From the NCBI RefSeq assembly GCF_000783395.1, contig NZ_JSFK01000001.1:310001-374000 (forward strand): a stretch of 64,000 bases of DNA, written 5' to 3'. Both the position numbers and the translations under genes were made by a program. The DNA comes from Pseudomonas chlororaphis. GTDB taxonomy: Bacteria > Pseudomonadota > Gammaproteobacteria > Pseudomonadales > Pseudomonadaceae. Below, one piece after another: positions 9,245 through 19,203 of the stretch. Position 1 is the first letter of the stretch, and each line of letters begins with the position of its first letter. The notes below the pieces were generated by a model, which saw only the letters and a list, made by a program, of their open reading frames with translations, did no database searches and was not told the DNA's origin.

Positions 9245-10538
9245 AACCGAGAAATCCATGTCCCGCAGTGAGATATCCACAACCCCCAAACGCACAGCAG
9301 AACTTGAAGAGCTGCTGATAGACGCCGAGGCTGACGACGAGCAAGTGCAACAAAGCCATCCGCTGGTGCGCCGGCCGTGGTTGTTGCTGCTTGGCTTGAT
9401 TCTGGTCGCGCTGAATTTGCGCCCGGCGCTGTCGAGCATGGCGCCGCTGCTCAGCGATGTGTCGAAAAGTCTTGGCTTGTCGGCGGCCCAGGCCGGTTTG
9501 CTGACCACACTGCCGGTGTTGTGCCTCGGTTTGTTCGCACCGCTGGCGCCGATTCTGGCGCGGCGCTTTGGCGCTGAACGGGTGGTGCTGGGGATTCTCC
9601 TGACGCTGGCCGGCGGGATTATCCTGCGCAGCAACTTCGGTGAGATCGGACTGTTCGCCGGCAGCGTATTGGGTGGCGCCAGCATCGGCATCATCGGTGT
9701 GCTGCTGCCGGGGATCGTCAAGCGCGACTTCGCCAAACACGCCGGCACCATGACCGGTGTCTACACCATGGCGCTGTGCCTGGGTGCGGCGATGGCAGCG
9801 GGTTCCAGCGTGCCGCTCAGTGAGCATTTTGGTGGTAGCTGGGCGATGGGCCTGGGTTTCTGGGTGATTCCAGCGTTGGTTGCGGCGGTGTTCTGGTTGC
9901 CGCAAGTCGGGCAGAAGCATGGCGCGCACAACGTCGCCTATCGCGTTCGCGGGTTATTACGTGATCCGCTGGCCTGGCAGGTGACCTTGTACATGGGGCT
10001 GCAATCGTCGCTGGCCTACATCGTGTTCGGCTGGTTGCCGTCGATCCTGATCGGTCGTGGCCTGACGCCAACCCAGGCCGGTCTGGTGTTGTCCGGTTCG
10101 GTGATCATTCAGCTTGCCAGCTCGTTGGCCGCGCCATGGCTGGCCACTCGCGGCAAGGATCAGCGTCTGGCGATCGTCGTGGTCATGGCGCTGACCCTTG
10201 GCGGTCTGTTCGGCTGCCTGTATGCGCCGATCGAAGGTTTGTGGGGCTGGGCGATTCTGCTGGGTCTGGGGCAGGGCGGTACGTTCAGTCTGGCGTTGAC
10301 GTTGATTGTGCTGCGTTCGCGGGATTCACATGTCGCGGCGAACCTGTCGAGCATGTCTCAGGGCTTCGGCTACACGCTGGCGTCGATGGGGCCGTTCGCG
10401 GTCGGCGTGGTGCATGACTGGACCGGCGGCTGGAATGCGGTGGGCTGGATCTTCGGCATCATTGGCACCGGCGCGATCATCGCCGGGCTTGGTGCCGGGC
10501 GTGCGTTGTACGTGCAAGTGCAAAGCGAGAAGATCTGA
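9234..10538 (+). CDS. MFS transporter, CynX/NimT family
   Basis: A 434-residue, 12-span permease of the cyanate/nitroimidazole (CynX/NimT) branch. The first membrane segment begins near residue 50 after a charged N-terminus; the family stretch ALNLRPALSSMAPLL follows. It is translationally coupled to the GntR regulator gene (11-base overlap; an alternative ATG at 9258 would remove the overlap). The substrate is unknown: CynX relatives are linked to cyanate and NimT to 2-nitroimidazole resistance, but neither can be claimed here. A REP pair follows the stop. Confidence 0.85.
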   Translation: MNLETEKSMSRSEISTTPKRTAELEELLIDAEADDEQVQQSHPLVRRPWLLLLGLILVALNLRPALSSMAPLLSDVSKSLGLSAAQAGLLTTLPVLCLGLFAPLAPILARRFGAERVVLGILLTLAGGIILRSNFGEIGLFAGSVLGGASIGIIGVLLPGIVKRDFAKHAGTMTGVYTMALCLGAAMAAGSSVPLSEHFGGSWAMGLGFWVIPALVAAVFWLPQVGQKHGAHNVAYRVRGLLRDPLAWQVTLYMGLQSSLAYIVFGWLPSILIGRGLTPTQAGLVLSGSVIIQLASSLAAPWLATRGKDQRLAIVVVMALTLGGLFGCLYAPIEGLWGWAILLGLGQGGTFSLALTLIVLRSRDSHVAANLSSMSQGFGYTLASMGPFAVGVVHDWTGGWNAVGWIFGIIGTGAIIAGLGAGRALYVQVQSEKI

Positions 10539-10553
10539 ATGCACTGATTTTAA

Positions 10554-10645
10554 ATGTGGGAGCGAGCCTGCTCGCGAAAGCGATTTTACATTCAATATCT
10601 GTGTCGACTGACACACCGCTTTCGCGAGCAGGCTCGCTCCCACAT
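10554..10645. repeat. REP pair (REPIN), GTGGGAGCGAGC class
   Basis: Two inverted copies of a ~27-base palindromic unit (ATGTGGGAGCGAGCCTGCTC ... and its complement) face each other across ~40 bases. The whole can fold as one long hairpin. The loop carries GTGTCGACTGACAC, seen in similar form in other copies of this window. Confidence 0.92.
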
Positions 10646-10747
10646 TGGTTTTGTGTGTTGTTGGTATTCGGTTTACGAATGCCGATAGTGTTTCTGCGCA
10701 TTGCAGATTATGGTGCTGGCACTCTGTACCTATCTTGGAGATTGCCC

Positions 10748-11218
10748 ATGAGCGAAGCCCACGCCGCGTTGATCACCCGCTTCTACCAGGCCTTCCAGCG
10801 CCTGGACGCCGAAGCCATGGCCGCCTGCTACACCGACGACATCGTGTTCAGCGACCCGGCCTTCGGTGAACTGCGCGGGCGTGATGCCGGCGACATGTGG
10901 CGCATGCTCACCACCCGCGCCAAAGACTTCTCGCTGACCTTCGACAACGTTCGCGCCGACGAGCGCAGCGGCGGCGCACATTGGGTCGCGACTTATCTGT
11001 TCAACCAGACCGGCAATGTCGTGGTCAACGATATCCAGGCCCGCTTCGTGTTCCGTGACGGCAAGATCTGCGAGCACCACGATCATTTTGATCTGTGGCG
11101 CTGGTCGCGTCAGGCGCTGGGTTTCAAAGGCCTGCTGCTGGGCTGGACACCGCTGGTGCGCAACGCCGTGCGTGCGCAGGCATTGAAGGGACTGAAGGCA
11201 TTACAGGCCGGTCGCTGA
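10748..11218 (+). CDS. NTF2-like (SnoaL-type) protein
   Basis: A 156-residue protein with the cone-shaped NTF2-like fold pattern: an N-terminal helix with FYQAFQRLDAEAMAACY, then TDDIVFSDPAFGELRGRD, and strands ending in GKICEHHDHFDLWRW. Relatives include SnoaL-like cyclases, ketosteroid isomerase-like proteins and many unassigned proteins; Pseudomonas orthologues have no proven role. The start at 10748 follows TTGGAG and avoids the longer reading, which would run back into the REP pair. No signal peptide. Confidence 0.82.
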   Translation: MSEAHAALITRFYQAFQRLDAEAMAACYTDDIVFSDPAFGELRGRDAGDMWRMLTTRAKDFSLTFDNVRADERSGGAHWVATYLFNQTGNVVVNDIQARFVFRDGKICEHHDHFDLWRWSRQALGFKGLLLGWTPLVRNAVRAQALKGLKALQAGR

Positions 11219-11257
11219 TAAGATCGCCGCCTGTTTCCTACACGTCTTGATCCCGAA

Positions 11258-11560
11258 GTGACCAGCCTTAGCGAAAAATCTGTCGATGTGGCCGAACCGG
11301 TGAGCAAGTCCTGGTTCGTCTACCTCGTTCGCGCAGCCAATGGTTCGTTGTACTGCGGGATCAGCGACGACCCGGTGCGCCGCTTCGCCAAGCATCAAAG
11401 CGGCAAAGGCGCACGGTTCTTCCTCTCCAGCCCGGCGATGGCGCTGGTTTATACCGAGCTGTGCCGCGATAAAAGCGATGCGCTGCGACAAGAGCGGTTG
11501 ATCAAAAAACTCAGGAAGAGCGCGAAGGAATGTTTGGTTGCGTCTTATCAATCTGACTGA
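11258..11560 (+). CDS. GIY-YIG nuclease-superfamily protein (YhbQ/UPF0213-like)
   Basis: A 100-residue single-domain GIY-YIG protein with a GTG start. The motif appears as [24 protein letters not shown], with the first Tyr (residue ~22), the second in LYCGI (~33), and the Arg/His patch [15 protein letters not shown]. The downstream Glu region [13 protein letters not shown] matches the YhbQ/YazA family. Some members cut DNA, but the physiological role is uncertain. It stands alone, 39 bases after the NTF2-like gene on the same strand. Confidence 0.85.
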   Translation: MTSLSEKSVDVAEPVSKSWFVYLVRAANGSLYCGISDDPVRRFAKHQSGKGARFFLSSPAMALVYTELCRDKSDALRQERLIKKLRKSAKECLVASYQSD

Positions 11561-11644
11561 TTGGTTCCCATCAGGCAGATCTGTAGGCTGCTAAGCAAAT
11601 GCACGCTAAGCTGCTGGCTCACTATCTGAGCGGCGGAGCCGAGC

Positions 11645-12580
11645 ATGTCCGAGTTGATTCTGCATCATTACCCGACCTCTCCATTTGCCGAGAAGGCCCG
11701 TCTGCTGCTGGGCTTCAAAGGCTTGTCGTGGCGCTCGGTGCATATTTCGCCGGTGATGCCGAAACCGGATCTGACCGCCCTGACTGGCGGCTATCGCAAG
11801 ACACCGGTGTTGCAGATTGGCGCTGACATCTATTGCGACACTTCGCTGATCGCGCGTCGGCTGGAGCAGGAGAAGGCGTTGCCGGCGTTTTTCCCCGAAG
11901 GTCAGGAATTTATAGCTGCCAGTTTTGCCACGTGGGCAGACTCGGTAGTGTTTCAACATGCGGTGAGCCTGGTGTTTCAGCCGGAATCGGTGGCGGTGCG
12001 TTTCGCCAAGTTGCCTCCGGAAGCGATCAAAGCTTTTATCGCCGACCGGGCCGGTCTGTTCAGTGGTGGCAGCGCCACGCGTTTGTCTGCCGAACAAGCC
12101 AAGCATCAATGGCCGACGATCATGGCCCGCCTTGAGCAGCAGTTGCAGCGCGAACAGGGCGACTACCTGTTCGGCGAACCGTCGATTGCCGACTTTGCAC
12201 TGGCGCATCCCATGTGGTTCCTGAAAGCGACTCACGTCACGGCACCGCTGGTGGATGATTATCCGGCGGTTGCAGCCTGGTTGGGCCGAGTGCTGGGCTT
12301 TGGTCATGGCGCGGCGAGCGCGATGACCTCGGAAGAGGCGCTTGAGGTTGCACGCAACGCGAAACCGGCGGCATTGCCTGGCGAGCAGTTTGTAGATCCG
12401 AACGGCTTCAAGGCTGGGCAGCAGGTGGCGATCTCAGCGACGGATTACGGGGTTGATCCGGTGGTGGGTGAGTTGCTGTTTGCCGGTCGCGAAGAGTTGA
12501 TCATTCGTCGTGAAGACGAACGCGGTGGCGTGGTGCATGTGCACTTTCCACGCTTTGGTTTCCGCATCGAAGCCCGCTAA
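11645..12580 (+). CDS. Glutathione S-transferase family protein
   Basis: A 311-residue protein with an N-terminal thioredoxin-like GST domain (LILHHYPTSPFAEKARLLL, residues 4-22; the cis-Pro region RKTPVLQIG near 52-60; the glutathione-site DTSLIARRLE near 66-75). A helical C-terminal GST domain follows (~90-215). About 90 extra residues after the GST core (from about 220) form a beta-rich tail ending in RGGVVHVHFPRFGFRIEAR, which I do not recognise as a named domain. Substrate unknown. It is flanked downstream by a REP pair. Confidence 0.83.
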   Translation: MSELILHHYPTSPFAEKARLLLGFKGLSWRSVHISPVMPKPDLTALTGGYRKTPVLQIGADIYCDTSLIARRLEQEKALPAFFPEGQEFIAASFATWADSVVFQHAVSLVFQPESVAVRFAKLPPEAIKAFIADRAGLFSGGSATRLSAEQAKHQWPTIMARLEQQLQREQGDYLFGEPSIADFALAHPMWFLKATHVTAPLVDDYPAVAAWLGRVLGFGHGAASAMTSEEALEVARNAKPAALPGEQFVDPNGFKAGQQVAISATDYGVDPVVGELLFAGREELIIRREDERGGVVHVHFPRFGFRIEAR

Positions 12581-12589
12581 AGATCCATT

Positions 12590-12677
12590 GTGGGAGCGAG
12601 CCTGCTCGCGAAAGCGGTGTGTCAGACAACAACAGTGTTGAATGATCTGCCGTCTTCGCGAGCAGGCTCGCTCCCAC
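12590..12677. repeat. REP pair (REPIN), GTGGGAGCGAGC class
   Basis: Convergent REP units (GTGGGAGCGAGCCTGCTCGC and complement) lie between the GST gene and the convergent glutaredoxin gene. It may serve as a two-way transcription end. Confidence 0.92.
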
Positions 12678-12682
12678 ATTGG

Positions 12683-13033
12683 TTATTTCAGGGCGGCGAG
12701 AATTTCGTCCGGGTCAAAACCGCGAATCAACGTGCCATTCACATCGATCAACGGAATCCCGCGTCCACCCAATGCCTCATACGCCTTGCGCGCTTCGGCA
12801 TCCTTCTCGATATCGAACTCCTTGAACGGAATTCCCTTGCTGTCGAGAAAGCGTTTGGTCTGTTTGCAGTAGCCGCACCAGTCGGTGGCGTAGAGCACGA
12901 CATTGGCCTGCGCGCGGGTCTGCTCTGCAACCATCTGCGACGGGTTGAACACCCGCTCGATCTTGCCCCAGTTCTGATAGACCACGACCACCAGAAGAAC
13001 CAGCGCAACCTTCTTCAGCACATTGCCGAGCAT
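12683..13033 (-). CDS. Glutaredoxin-like thiol-disulfide protein, membrane anchored
   Basis: A 116-residue protein with one N-terminal membrane segment (residues ~7-20, VALVLLVVVVYQ) and a glutaredoxin/thioredoxin-fold domain. The redox pair is CGYC near residue 53, and the cis-Pro loop GGRGIPLIDVNG lies near 90-100, as in the DUF4124/glutaredoxin group. With the anchor, the domain probably sits on one face of the inner membrane. Its ATG overlaps the stop of the preceding yejK gene by one base, so the two are probably co-translated. Confidence 0.85.
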   Translation of the reverse strand: MLGNVLKKVALVLLVVVVYQNWGKIERVFNPSQMVAEQTRAQANVVLYATDWCGYCKQTKRFLDSKGIPFKEFDIEKDAEARKAYEALGGRGIPLIDVNGTLIRGFDPDEILAALK

Positions 13034-14037
13034 CAGTTACGCCGCTTCAACTGATCGGTGAGCGAGGTTGGTAAGCCTTTGATGACCAGCGTGCCAGCCT
13101 CTTCGTCGTACTCGATCTTCGAACCCAGCAGGTGTGCTTCAAAGCTGATCGACAGGCCTTCGGCGCGGCCGGTGAAGCGGCGGAACTGGTTCAAGGTGCG
13201 TTTGTCCGCCGGAATCTCCGGTGACAGGCCGTAGTCCTTGTTGCGGATGTGATCGTAGAAGGCCTTCGGGCGTTCCTCGTCGATCAACTCCGACAACTCT
13301 TCGAGGCCCATCGGCTCGCCGAGTTTGGCCTGGCTGCTGGCGTAATCCACCAAGGTCTTGGTCTTTTCGCGGGCGGATTCTTCCGGCAGGTCTTCGCTTT
13401 CTACGAAGTCGCTGAAAGCCTTGAGCAGCGTGCGCGTCTCGCCCGGGCCGTCGACGCCTTCCTGGCAACCGATGAAGTCGCGGAAGTACTCCGAGACCTT
13501 TTTACCGTTCTTGCCCTTGATGAACGAGATGTACTGCTTGGACTGCTTGTTGTTCTGCCACTCGGAAACGTTGATCCGCGCTGCGAGGTGCAGTTGACCG
13601 AGGTCGAGGTGGCGCGACGGGGTCACGTCCAGCTCGTCGGTCACCGCCACGCCTTCGCTGTGGTGCAGCAGGGCGATCGCCAGGTAATCGGTCATGCCTT
13701 GCTGATAGTGAGCGAACAGCACGTGGCCACCGACGGACAGGTTCGACTCTTCCATCAGCTTCTGCAGATGCTCGACCGCGACTTTGCTGAACGCGGTGAA
13801 GTCCTTGCCGCCTTCCATGTATTCCTTCAGCCAGCCGCTGAAAGGGAACGCGCCGGACTCCGGATGGAACAGGCCCCAGGCTTTGCCCTGTTTGGCGTTA
13901 TAGCTCTCGTTGAGGTCGGCGAGCATGTTCTCGATGGCAGCAGACTCGGCCAGTTCCGTGTCACGGGCGTGCAGAACTGCGGGTGTGCCGTCGGGTTTTT
14001 TGTCGATCAGGTGGACGATGCAATGACGGATCGGCAT
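13033..14037 (-). CDS. yejK: Nucleoid-associated protein YejK/NdpA
   Basis: A 334-residue protein of the NdpA/YejK family, found on the nucleoid in E. coli. It starts with the family's [17 protein letters not shown] and continues at full length to RRN. The start at 14037 excludes a 23-residue upstream reading that lacks family resemblance. The gene is one base-overlapped with the glutaredoxin-like gene and divergent from the HU gene across ~395 bases. Function in bacteria is poorly known; effects on supercoiling have been reported. Confidence 0.92.
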   Translation of the reverse strand: MPIRHCIVHLIDKKPDGTPAVLHARDTELAESAAIENMLADLNESYNAKQGKAWGLFHPESGAFPFSGWLKEYMEGGKDFTAFSKVAVEHLQKLMEESNLSVGGHVLFAHYQQGMTDYLAIALLHHSEGVAVTDELDVTPSRHLDLGQLHLAARINVSEWQNNKQSKQYISFIKGKNGKKVSEYFRDFIGCQEGVDGPGETRTLLKAFSDFVESEDLPEESAREKTKTLVDYASSQAKLGEPMGLEELSELIDEERPKAFYDHIRNKDYGLSPEIPADKRTLNQFRRFTGRAEGLSISFEAHLLGSKIEYDEEAGTLVIKGLPTSLTDQLKRRN

Positions 14038-14432
14038 GGGCTTCTCGGCTGTTGGAAGGGAGGAGGGCAGGCTCCCCCGAAAAAGCGCTAAGTGTACCGC
14101 AACCACTGGTTTTGGCGCGGGTTGTAGGGCAAAACCGGGGCGCGTACTGACGCATATGCAGTTTTTTACCGATTTAGCGCAATAAAGCTGACCAAATGGG
14201 TAGCTAGAGGCGGATATTTCCCCGTCTCTGTGCTAGTTTTGCCCGGTCTTACGCGAAGTCACTGCGTTAAGCGTGCAATCAGCATTTGTCAGGTCGAACC
14301 AAACCCTGATTTCGGTATCTATAACCCGACTCGTCGTGGTTATCGCCGAGGGTGCCAGATCCAGAAGATCGGGCTCGATGGCTGACACTGCACTCTGCAA
14401 TCCATATGAATTTGATAGGGAAGGAACACTAC
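14038..14432. other. Divergent intergenic region between yejK and the HU gene
   Basis: A 395-base region without a coding frame I can support. It should hold both promoters and a long HU leader. A clear ribosome site (AAGGAA) sits seven bases before the HU ATG. No strong palindrome stands out. Confidence 0.55.
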
Positions 14433-14714
14433 ATGGCTCTTACTAAAGACCAACTGATCGCCGACATCGCTGAAGCTATCGACGCGCCGAAAACCACCGC
14501 GCGTAACGCTCTGGACCAACTGGGCCAAATCGTTGCCGATCAGCTGGAAAACGGCGGCGAAATCACCTTGCCAGGTATCGGCAAGCTGAAAGTGACCGAG
14601 CGTCCTGCCCGCACTGGCCGTAACCCTTCGACTGGCGCTGCCATCGAAATCCCTGCTAAGAAAGTGATCAAGCTGGTTGTGGCCAAAGGCCTGACCGACG
14701 CTGTGAACAAGTAA
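14433..14714 (+). CDS. hupN: HU-family DNA-binding protein (HupN-like)
   Basis: A 93-residue histone-like protein that bends and compacts DNA as a dimer. The HU signature with the beta-arm (RPARTGRNPSTGAAIEIPAK, ~52-71) is complete. The N-terminus MALTKDQLIADIA differs from the MNKSELIDAIA type of HupB. In P. putida the HU beside the valS/pepA region is called HupN, which gives the symbol; that is synteny from memory. The start at 14433 (with AAGGAA) is preferred to an upstream GTG at 14352. A symmetric terminator follows. Confidence 0.88.
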   Translation: MALTKDQLIADIAEAIDAPKTTARNALDQLGQIVADQLENGGEITLPGIGKLKVTERPARTGRNPSTGAAIEIPAKKVIKLVVAKGLTDAVNK

Positions 14715-14724
14715 GACGCAGCGA

Positions 14725-14766
14725 TAAAAAAACCGTGCACCGGAGCGATCCGGGCACGGTTTTTTT
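14725..14766. terminator. Bidirectional terminator between hupN and rlmF
   Basis: AAAAAACCGTGC and GCACGGTTTTTT pair around an inner CCGG/CCGG stem. It gives a T-run in both directions, serving hupN and the convergent rlmF. Confidence 0.9.
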
Positions 14767-14800
14767 GTGTCTGCGATTTGGCGAGGAATGACACCGCCTT

Positions 14801-14891
14801 GTAGGAGCTGTCGAGTGAAACGAGGCTGCGATCTTTTGATCTTGTTCTTCAGGATCAAGATCAAAAGATCGCAGCGTGCCGCAGCTCCTAC
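14801..14891. repeat. REP pair, GTAGGAGCTG class with asymmetric left arm
   Basis: The right arm is the standard GATCGCAGC ... GCAGCTCCTAC. The left arm replaces GCCGCAG by TGTCGAGTGAAACGAG before GGCTGCGATC. The same variant arm recurs at 44580-44679. Confidence 0.88.
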
Positions 14892-14910
14892 AGGGGCATC
14901 TGCGCAGCTA

Positions 14911-15930
14911 TCAGCGAACCCAGCGCTCGCGGCGCCAGATCTGCTGCTCGGACTTGGTCTGGAACGTCCAGGCGACGAAACGGCTTTGCTTCTGGCCCTG
15001 AGACATCTCGACGACCTGGCTTTCCAGCACACCGGCCTTTTTCAGCGCGGTTTCGATGGCCGGCAGGTTCGACGCTTTCGACACCAGCGTGCTGAACCAC
15101 AGCACTTTATGCTGGAAGTTCGCGCTCTCGGCGATCAGTTGCGTCACGAAACGCGCCTCGCCACCTTCACACCACAGTTCAGCCGACTGCCCGCCGAAGT
15201 TCAGCACCGGCAGTTTGCGTTTCGGGTCTGCCTTGCCCAATGCGCGCCATTTTCGCTCGCTGCCCTTGGTCGCTTCGTCCATCGAAGCGTGGAACGGCGG
15301 GTTGCACATGGTCAGGTCGAAGCGTTCACCCGGCTCCAGCAAGCCGATCAGGATGTGCTTGCGGTTTTCCTGCTGGCGCAGCTGGATGACCTTGCTCAGA
15401 TCGTTGGACTGGACGATGGCTTTGGCTGCGGCCACGGCGGTCGGATCGATCTCCGAGCCGAGGAAGTGCCAGCGGTATTCGCTGTTACCGATCAGCGGAT
15501 ACACGCAGTTGGCGCCCATGCCGATGTCCAGCACGTTGACGATCGCGCCGCGCGGGACCTTGCCGTCGTTCATGCTCGCCAGCAGGTCGGCGAGAAAGTG
15601 CACGTAATCGGCACGGCCCGGCACTGGCGGGCAAAGGTAGTCCGCCGGAATGTCCCAATGCTGGATGCCATAAAACGACTTGAGCAGCGCCCGGTTGAAC
15701 ACGCGTACCGCATCGGGGCTGGCGAAGTCGATGCTTTCCTTGCCGTACGGGTTGGTGATCACGAACTTCGCCAGTTCCGGCGTGGTCTTGATCAGCGCCG
15801 GGAAGTCGTAACGACCCTGATGGCGATTGCGCGGGTGCAGGCTGGCCTTTTCACGCGGCTCGACGGTCTTGGCCGGGGTCGCGGTGTCAGGCTTTTTGCG
15901 CGCAGGTTTGGGTGTGCGGGGGGCGTTCAT
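14911..15930 (-). CDS. rlmF: 23S rRNA (adenine-1618-N6)-methyltransferase RlmF
   Basis: A 339-residue SAM-dependent methyltransferase that makes m6A1618 in 23S rRNA. The SAM-binding region is [15 protein letters not shown] (near 135-149) and the N6-adenine catalytic motif is NPPFHAS (near 207). A basic, Pro-rich N-terminus (~30 residues) precedes [16 protein letters not shown], the conserved start of the family. The start is uncertain: 15930 has no strong ribosome site, and an in-frame start at 15993 would add 21 residues. The location next to hupN and valS matches other Pseudomonas genomes. Confidence 0.9.
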   Translation of the reverse strand: MNAPRTPKPARKKPDTATPAKTVEPREKASLHPRNRHQGRYDFPALIKTTPELAKFVITNPYGKESIDFASPDAVRVFNRALLKSFYGIQHWDIPADYLCPPVPGRADYVHFLADLLASMNDGKVPRGAIVNVLDIGMGANCVYPLIGNSEYRWHFLGSEIDPTAVAAAKAIVQSNDLSKVIQLRQQENRKHILIGLLEPGERFDLTMCNPPFHASMDEATKGSERKWRALGKADPKRKLPVLNFGGQSAELWCEGGEARFVTQLIAESANFQHKVLWFSTLVSKASNLPAIETALKKAGVLESQVVEMSQGQKQSRFVAWTFQTKSEQQIWRRERWVR

Positions 15931-16002
15931 GGGCGTGGTCGATTCGGGTATGGCTGAAAGTGGTGGGTATTGTCCCACATCTAAAGGCAACACCGTTCAA
16001 AC

Positions 16003-16092
16003 TGTGGGAGCGAGCCTGTTCGCGAAGGCGGTTTCACATCCGGCAGATTTGTCGACTGACACACTGCTTTCGCGAGCAGGCTCGCTCACACA
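16003..16092. repeat. REP pair (REPIN), GTGGGAGCGAGC class
   Basis: Convergent REP units lie between the 5' end of rlmF and the valS terminator. The left unit has CTGTTCGCG instead of CTGCTCGCG and the right has CTCACAC instead of CTCCCAC, so this copy is slightly degenerate. Confidence 0.88.
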
Positions 16093-16115
16093 GGGGCGTT
16101 GTGGTGTTCTGGAAT

Positions 16116-16147
16116 AAAAAAGGGAGGCCACCTGGGCCTCCCTTTTT
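16116..16147. terminator. Terminator of valS (symmetric)
   Basis: AAAAAGGGAGGCC pairs with GGCCTCCCTTTTT around a short loop, 16 bases past the valS stop. It yields a T-run on the minus strand (and also on the plus strand). Confidence 0.9.
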
Positions 16148-16162
16148 CATTGCGATTTGCCC

Positions 16163-19009
16163 TTACAGGCTGGCAATCCGCGCGTGCTGCTCGGCCAGTT
16201 TGCCCAGGGCTTGTTCAGCCTCGGCCAGTTTGGCGCGTTCCTTTTCGATGACTTCAGCCGGGGCCTTGTCGACGAAACCGGCGTTGGACAGTTTGCCGCC
16301 AACCCGCTGGACTTCGCCCTGCAGACGCAGGATTTCTTTGTCCAGGCGGGCCAGCTCGGCGCCCTTGTCGATCAGACCGGCCATCGGCACCAGCACTTCC
16401 ATCTCGCCAACCAGCGCGGTGGCGGACAACGGTGCTTCTTCGCCAGCTTGCAGAACAGTGATCGATTCCAGGCGCGCCAGCTTCTTCAGCAGCGCTTCGT
16501 TCTCGGTCAGACGGCGCTGGTCTTCAGCGCTGACGTTCTTCAGGTAGATCGGCAGTGGTTTGCCCGGACCGATGTTCATTTCGCCACGGATGTTACGCGT
16601 GCCGAGCATCAGTTCCTTGAGCCATTCGATGTCGTCTTCGGCGGCCGGATCAATGCGCTCTTCGTTAGCCACTGGCCACGCTTGCAGCATGATCGTCTTG
16701 CCCTGAATGCCGGCCAGCGGCGCGATGCGCTGCCAGATCTCTTCAGTGATGAACGGCATGAACGGATGCGCCAGACGCAACGCCACTTCCAGTACGCGAA
16801 CCAGCGTACGGCGTGTGCCGCGCTGACGTTCAACCGGCGCGTTCTCGTCCCATAGCACAGGCTTGGACAATTCCAGGTACCAGTCGCAATACTGGTTCCA
16901 GATGAACTCGTACAGCGCTTGTGCCGCCAGGTCGAAACGGAACTGATCGAGTTGACGGGTCACTTCGGCTTCGGTGCGTTGCAGCTGCGAGATGATCCAG
17001 CGGTCCGCCAGCGACAGCTCGTAAGCTTCGCCGTTCTGGCCGCAGTCTTCGCCCTTGTCCAGAACATAACGCGCGGCGTTCCAGATCTTGTTGCAGAAGT
17101 TGCGATAGCCTTCAACGCGGCCCATGTCGAACTTGATGTCGCGACCGGTCGAGGCCAGCGAGCAGAAGGTGAAACGCAGGGCGTCGGTGCCGTAGCTGGC
17201 GATGCCGTCGGCGAACTCGTCGCGGGTCTGCTTCTCGATCTTCTTCGCCAGTTTCGGCTGCATCATGCCGGAGGTGCGTTTCTGCACCAGTTCTTCCAGC
17301 TCGATACCGTCGATGATGTCCAGCGGATCCAGGACGTTGCCCTTGGACTTGGACATCTTCTGGCCCTGGCCATCGCGCACCAGGCCGTGCACGTAAACGG
17401 TCTTGAACGGCACTTGCGGGGTGCCGTCCTCGTTTTTGATCAGGTGCATGGTCAGCATGATCATCCGGGCAACCCAGAAGAAAATGATGTCGAAGCCCGT
17501 CACCAGTACGTCGGTGGAGTGGAATTTCTTCAGAAACTCGGTCTGCTCAGGCCAGCCGAGGGTGGAGAAGGTCCACAGGCCGGAGCTGAACCAGGTGTCG
17601 AGTACGTCGTTGTCCTGTTGCAGCGCCACGTCCGGACCGAGGTTGTGCTTGGCACGCACTTCGGCTTCGTCGCGACCGACGTAGACTTTGCCCGACTCGT
17701 CGTACCAGGCCGGAATCCGGTGGCCCCACCACAGCTGACGGCTGATGCACCAGTCCTGGATGTCGCGCATCCACGAGAAGTACATGTTTTCGTATTGCTT
17801 CGGTACGAACTGGATGCGGCCGTCTTCAACGGCAGCAATCGCAGGCTCGGCCAAAGGCTTGGTCGACACGTACCACTGGTCGGTCAGCCACGGCTCGATG
17901 ATGGTGCCGGAGCGGTCGCCTTTCGGCACTTTCAGGGCGTGGTCGTTGACGCTGACCAGCAAGCCGGCGGCGTCGAATGCGGCAACAATCTGCTTGCGCG
18001 CTTCGAAACGCTCAAGACCGGCGTACTCAGCTGGAATCGCGCCGTCGATGCTGTCGTTCAGCGTGCCGTCGAGGTTGAACACCTGGGCTGCCGGCAGCAC
18101 GTTGGCGTTCTTGTCGAAGATGTTCAGCAGCGGCAGGTTGTGGCGCTTGCCGACTTCGTAGTCGTTGAAGTCGTGGGCCGGGGTGATTTTCACGCAACCG
18201 GTGCCGAATTCAGGATCGCAGTAATCGTCGGCGATGATCGGGATGCGGCGGCCAACCAGTGGCAGCTCGACAAACTTGCCGATCAGGGCCTGGTAGCGCT
18301 CATCGTTCGGGTTTACCGCGACGGCGGAGTCGCCGAGCATGGTTTCCGGACGGGTGGTCGCGACGATCAGGAAGTCGTTGCCGTCAGCGGTTTTTGCGCC
18401 GTCGGCCAACGGATACTTCAGGTTCCACAGGAAACCTTTCTCGTCGTGGTTTTCCACTTCGAGGTCGGAAATCGCCGTGTGCAGTTTGGTGTCCCAGTTG
18501 ACCAGGCGCTTGCCGCGATAGATCAGACCGTCTTCGTGCAGGCGCACGAACGCTTCTTTAACCGCTTCCGAGAGTCCGTCGTCCATGGTGAAGCGCTCGC
18601 GGCTCCAGTCCACGGACGAGCCGAGGCGACGGATCTGACGGCTGATGTTGCCGCCGGACTGATCCTTCCACTCCCAGACTTTCTCGAGGAATTTTTCGCG
18701 GCCCAGATCGTGGCGATTCTGGCCCTGGGCTTCGAGTTGACGCTCCACCAGCATCTGCGTGGCGATACCGGCGTGGTCGGTGCCCGGCTGCCACAGGGTG
18801 TTGCGACCCTGCATGCGGCGGAAACGGATCAGGGCGTCCATGATCGCGTTGTTGAAACCGTGACCCATGTGCAGGCTGCCGGTGACGTTCGGCGGCGGGA
18901 TCATGATGGTGTAGGAGTCGCCCGCGCCTTGCGGGGCGAAGTAGTTCTCGGACTCCCAGGTGTTGTACCAGGAAGTTTCAATGGCGTGCGGCTGGTAGGT
19001 CTTATCCAT
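16163..19009 (-). CDS. valS: Valyl-tRNA synthetase
   Basis: A 948-residue class I aminoacyl-tRNA synthetase charging tRNA-Val. The HIGH-type motif [14 protein letters not shown] is at 39-52 and the [11 protein letters not shown] loop near residue 553. The large editing insertion, the anticodon-binding domain and the C-terminal coiled coil typical of ValS (residues ~880-945, heptad-like [19 protein letters not shown]) are all present, so length and layout are normal. It is followed by a strong terminator. Upstream lies a REP pair, then the gene before holC. Confidence 0.97.
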   Translation of the reverse strand: MDKTYQPHAIETSWYNTWESENYFAPQGAGDSYTIMIPPPNVTGSLHMGHGFNNAIMDALIRFRRMQGRNTLWQPGTDHAGIATQMLVERQLEAQGQNRHDLGREKFLEKVWEWKDQSGGNISRQIRRLGSSVDWSRERFTMDDGLSEAVKEAFVRLHEDGLIYRGKRLVNWDTKLHTAISDLEVENHDEKGFLWNLKYPLADGAKTADGNDFLIVATTRPETMLGDSAVAVNPNDERYQALIGKFVELPLVGRRIPIIADDYCDPEFGTGCVKITPAHDFNDYEVGKRHNLPLLNIFDKNANVLPAAQVFNLDGTLNDSIDGAIPAEYAGLERFEARKQIVAAFDAAGLLVSVNDHALKVPKGDRSGTIIEPWLTDQWYVSTKPLAEPAIAAVEDGRIQFVPKQYENMYFSWMRDIQDWCISRQLWWGHRIPAWYDESGKVYVGRDEAEVRAKHNLGPDVALQQDNDVLDTWFSSGLWTFSTLGWPEQTEFLKKFHSTDVLVTGFDIIFFWVARMIMLTMHLIKNEDGTPQVPFKTVYVHGLVRDGQGQKMSKSKGNVLDPLDIIDGIELEELVQKRTSGMMQPKLAKKIEKQTRDEFADGIASYGTDALRFTFCSLASTGRDIKFDMGRVEGYRNFCNKIWNAARYVLDKGEDCGQNGEAYELSLADRWIISQLQRTEAEVTRQLDQFRFDLAAQALYEFIWNQYCDWYLELSKPVLWDENAPVERQRGTRRTLVRVLEVALRLAHPFMPFITEEIWQRIAPLAGIQGKTIMLQAWPVANEERIDPAAEDDIEWLKELMLGTRNIRGEMNIGPGKPLPIYLKNVSAEDQRRLTENEALLKKLARLESITVLQAGEEAPLSATALVGEMEVLVPMAGLIDKGAELARLDKEILRLQGEVQRVGGKLSNAGFVDKAPAEVIEKERAKLAEAEQALGKLAEQHARIASL

Positions 19010-19108
19010 GCGCGGCGGGACCCTATTGGCATTAATTCAGGAAAAGCCGACGAGTATAGCGGGGCATGGGGCAGAGGGCGAGCGGGGCGGACCGGATGGA
19101 GATCTAAA

Positions 19109-19194
19109 TGTAGGAGCTGCCGCAGGCTGCGATCTTTTGATCTTGTCTTTAAAAAACAAAGGTCAAAAGATCGCAGCCTGCGGCAGCTCCTACA
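19109..19194. repeat. REP pair, GTAGGAGCTG class
   Basis: Near-perfect inverted arms run from TGTAGGAGCTGCCGCAGGC to the complementary GCCTGCGGCAGCTCCTACA. The central AT-rich loop contains the GATCTTTTGATC motif of this class. Confidence 0.92.
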
Positions 19195-19203
19195 CGGGGT
19201 GCG

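Noticed and set aside
10556..10747. N-terminal extension of the NTF2-like frame through the REP pair
   Set aside because: It would translate the palindrome; a good ribosome site and the family length support the ATG at 10748.
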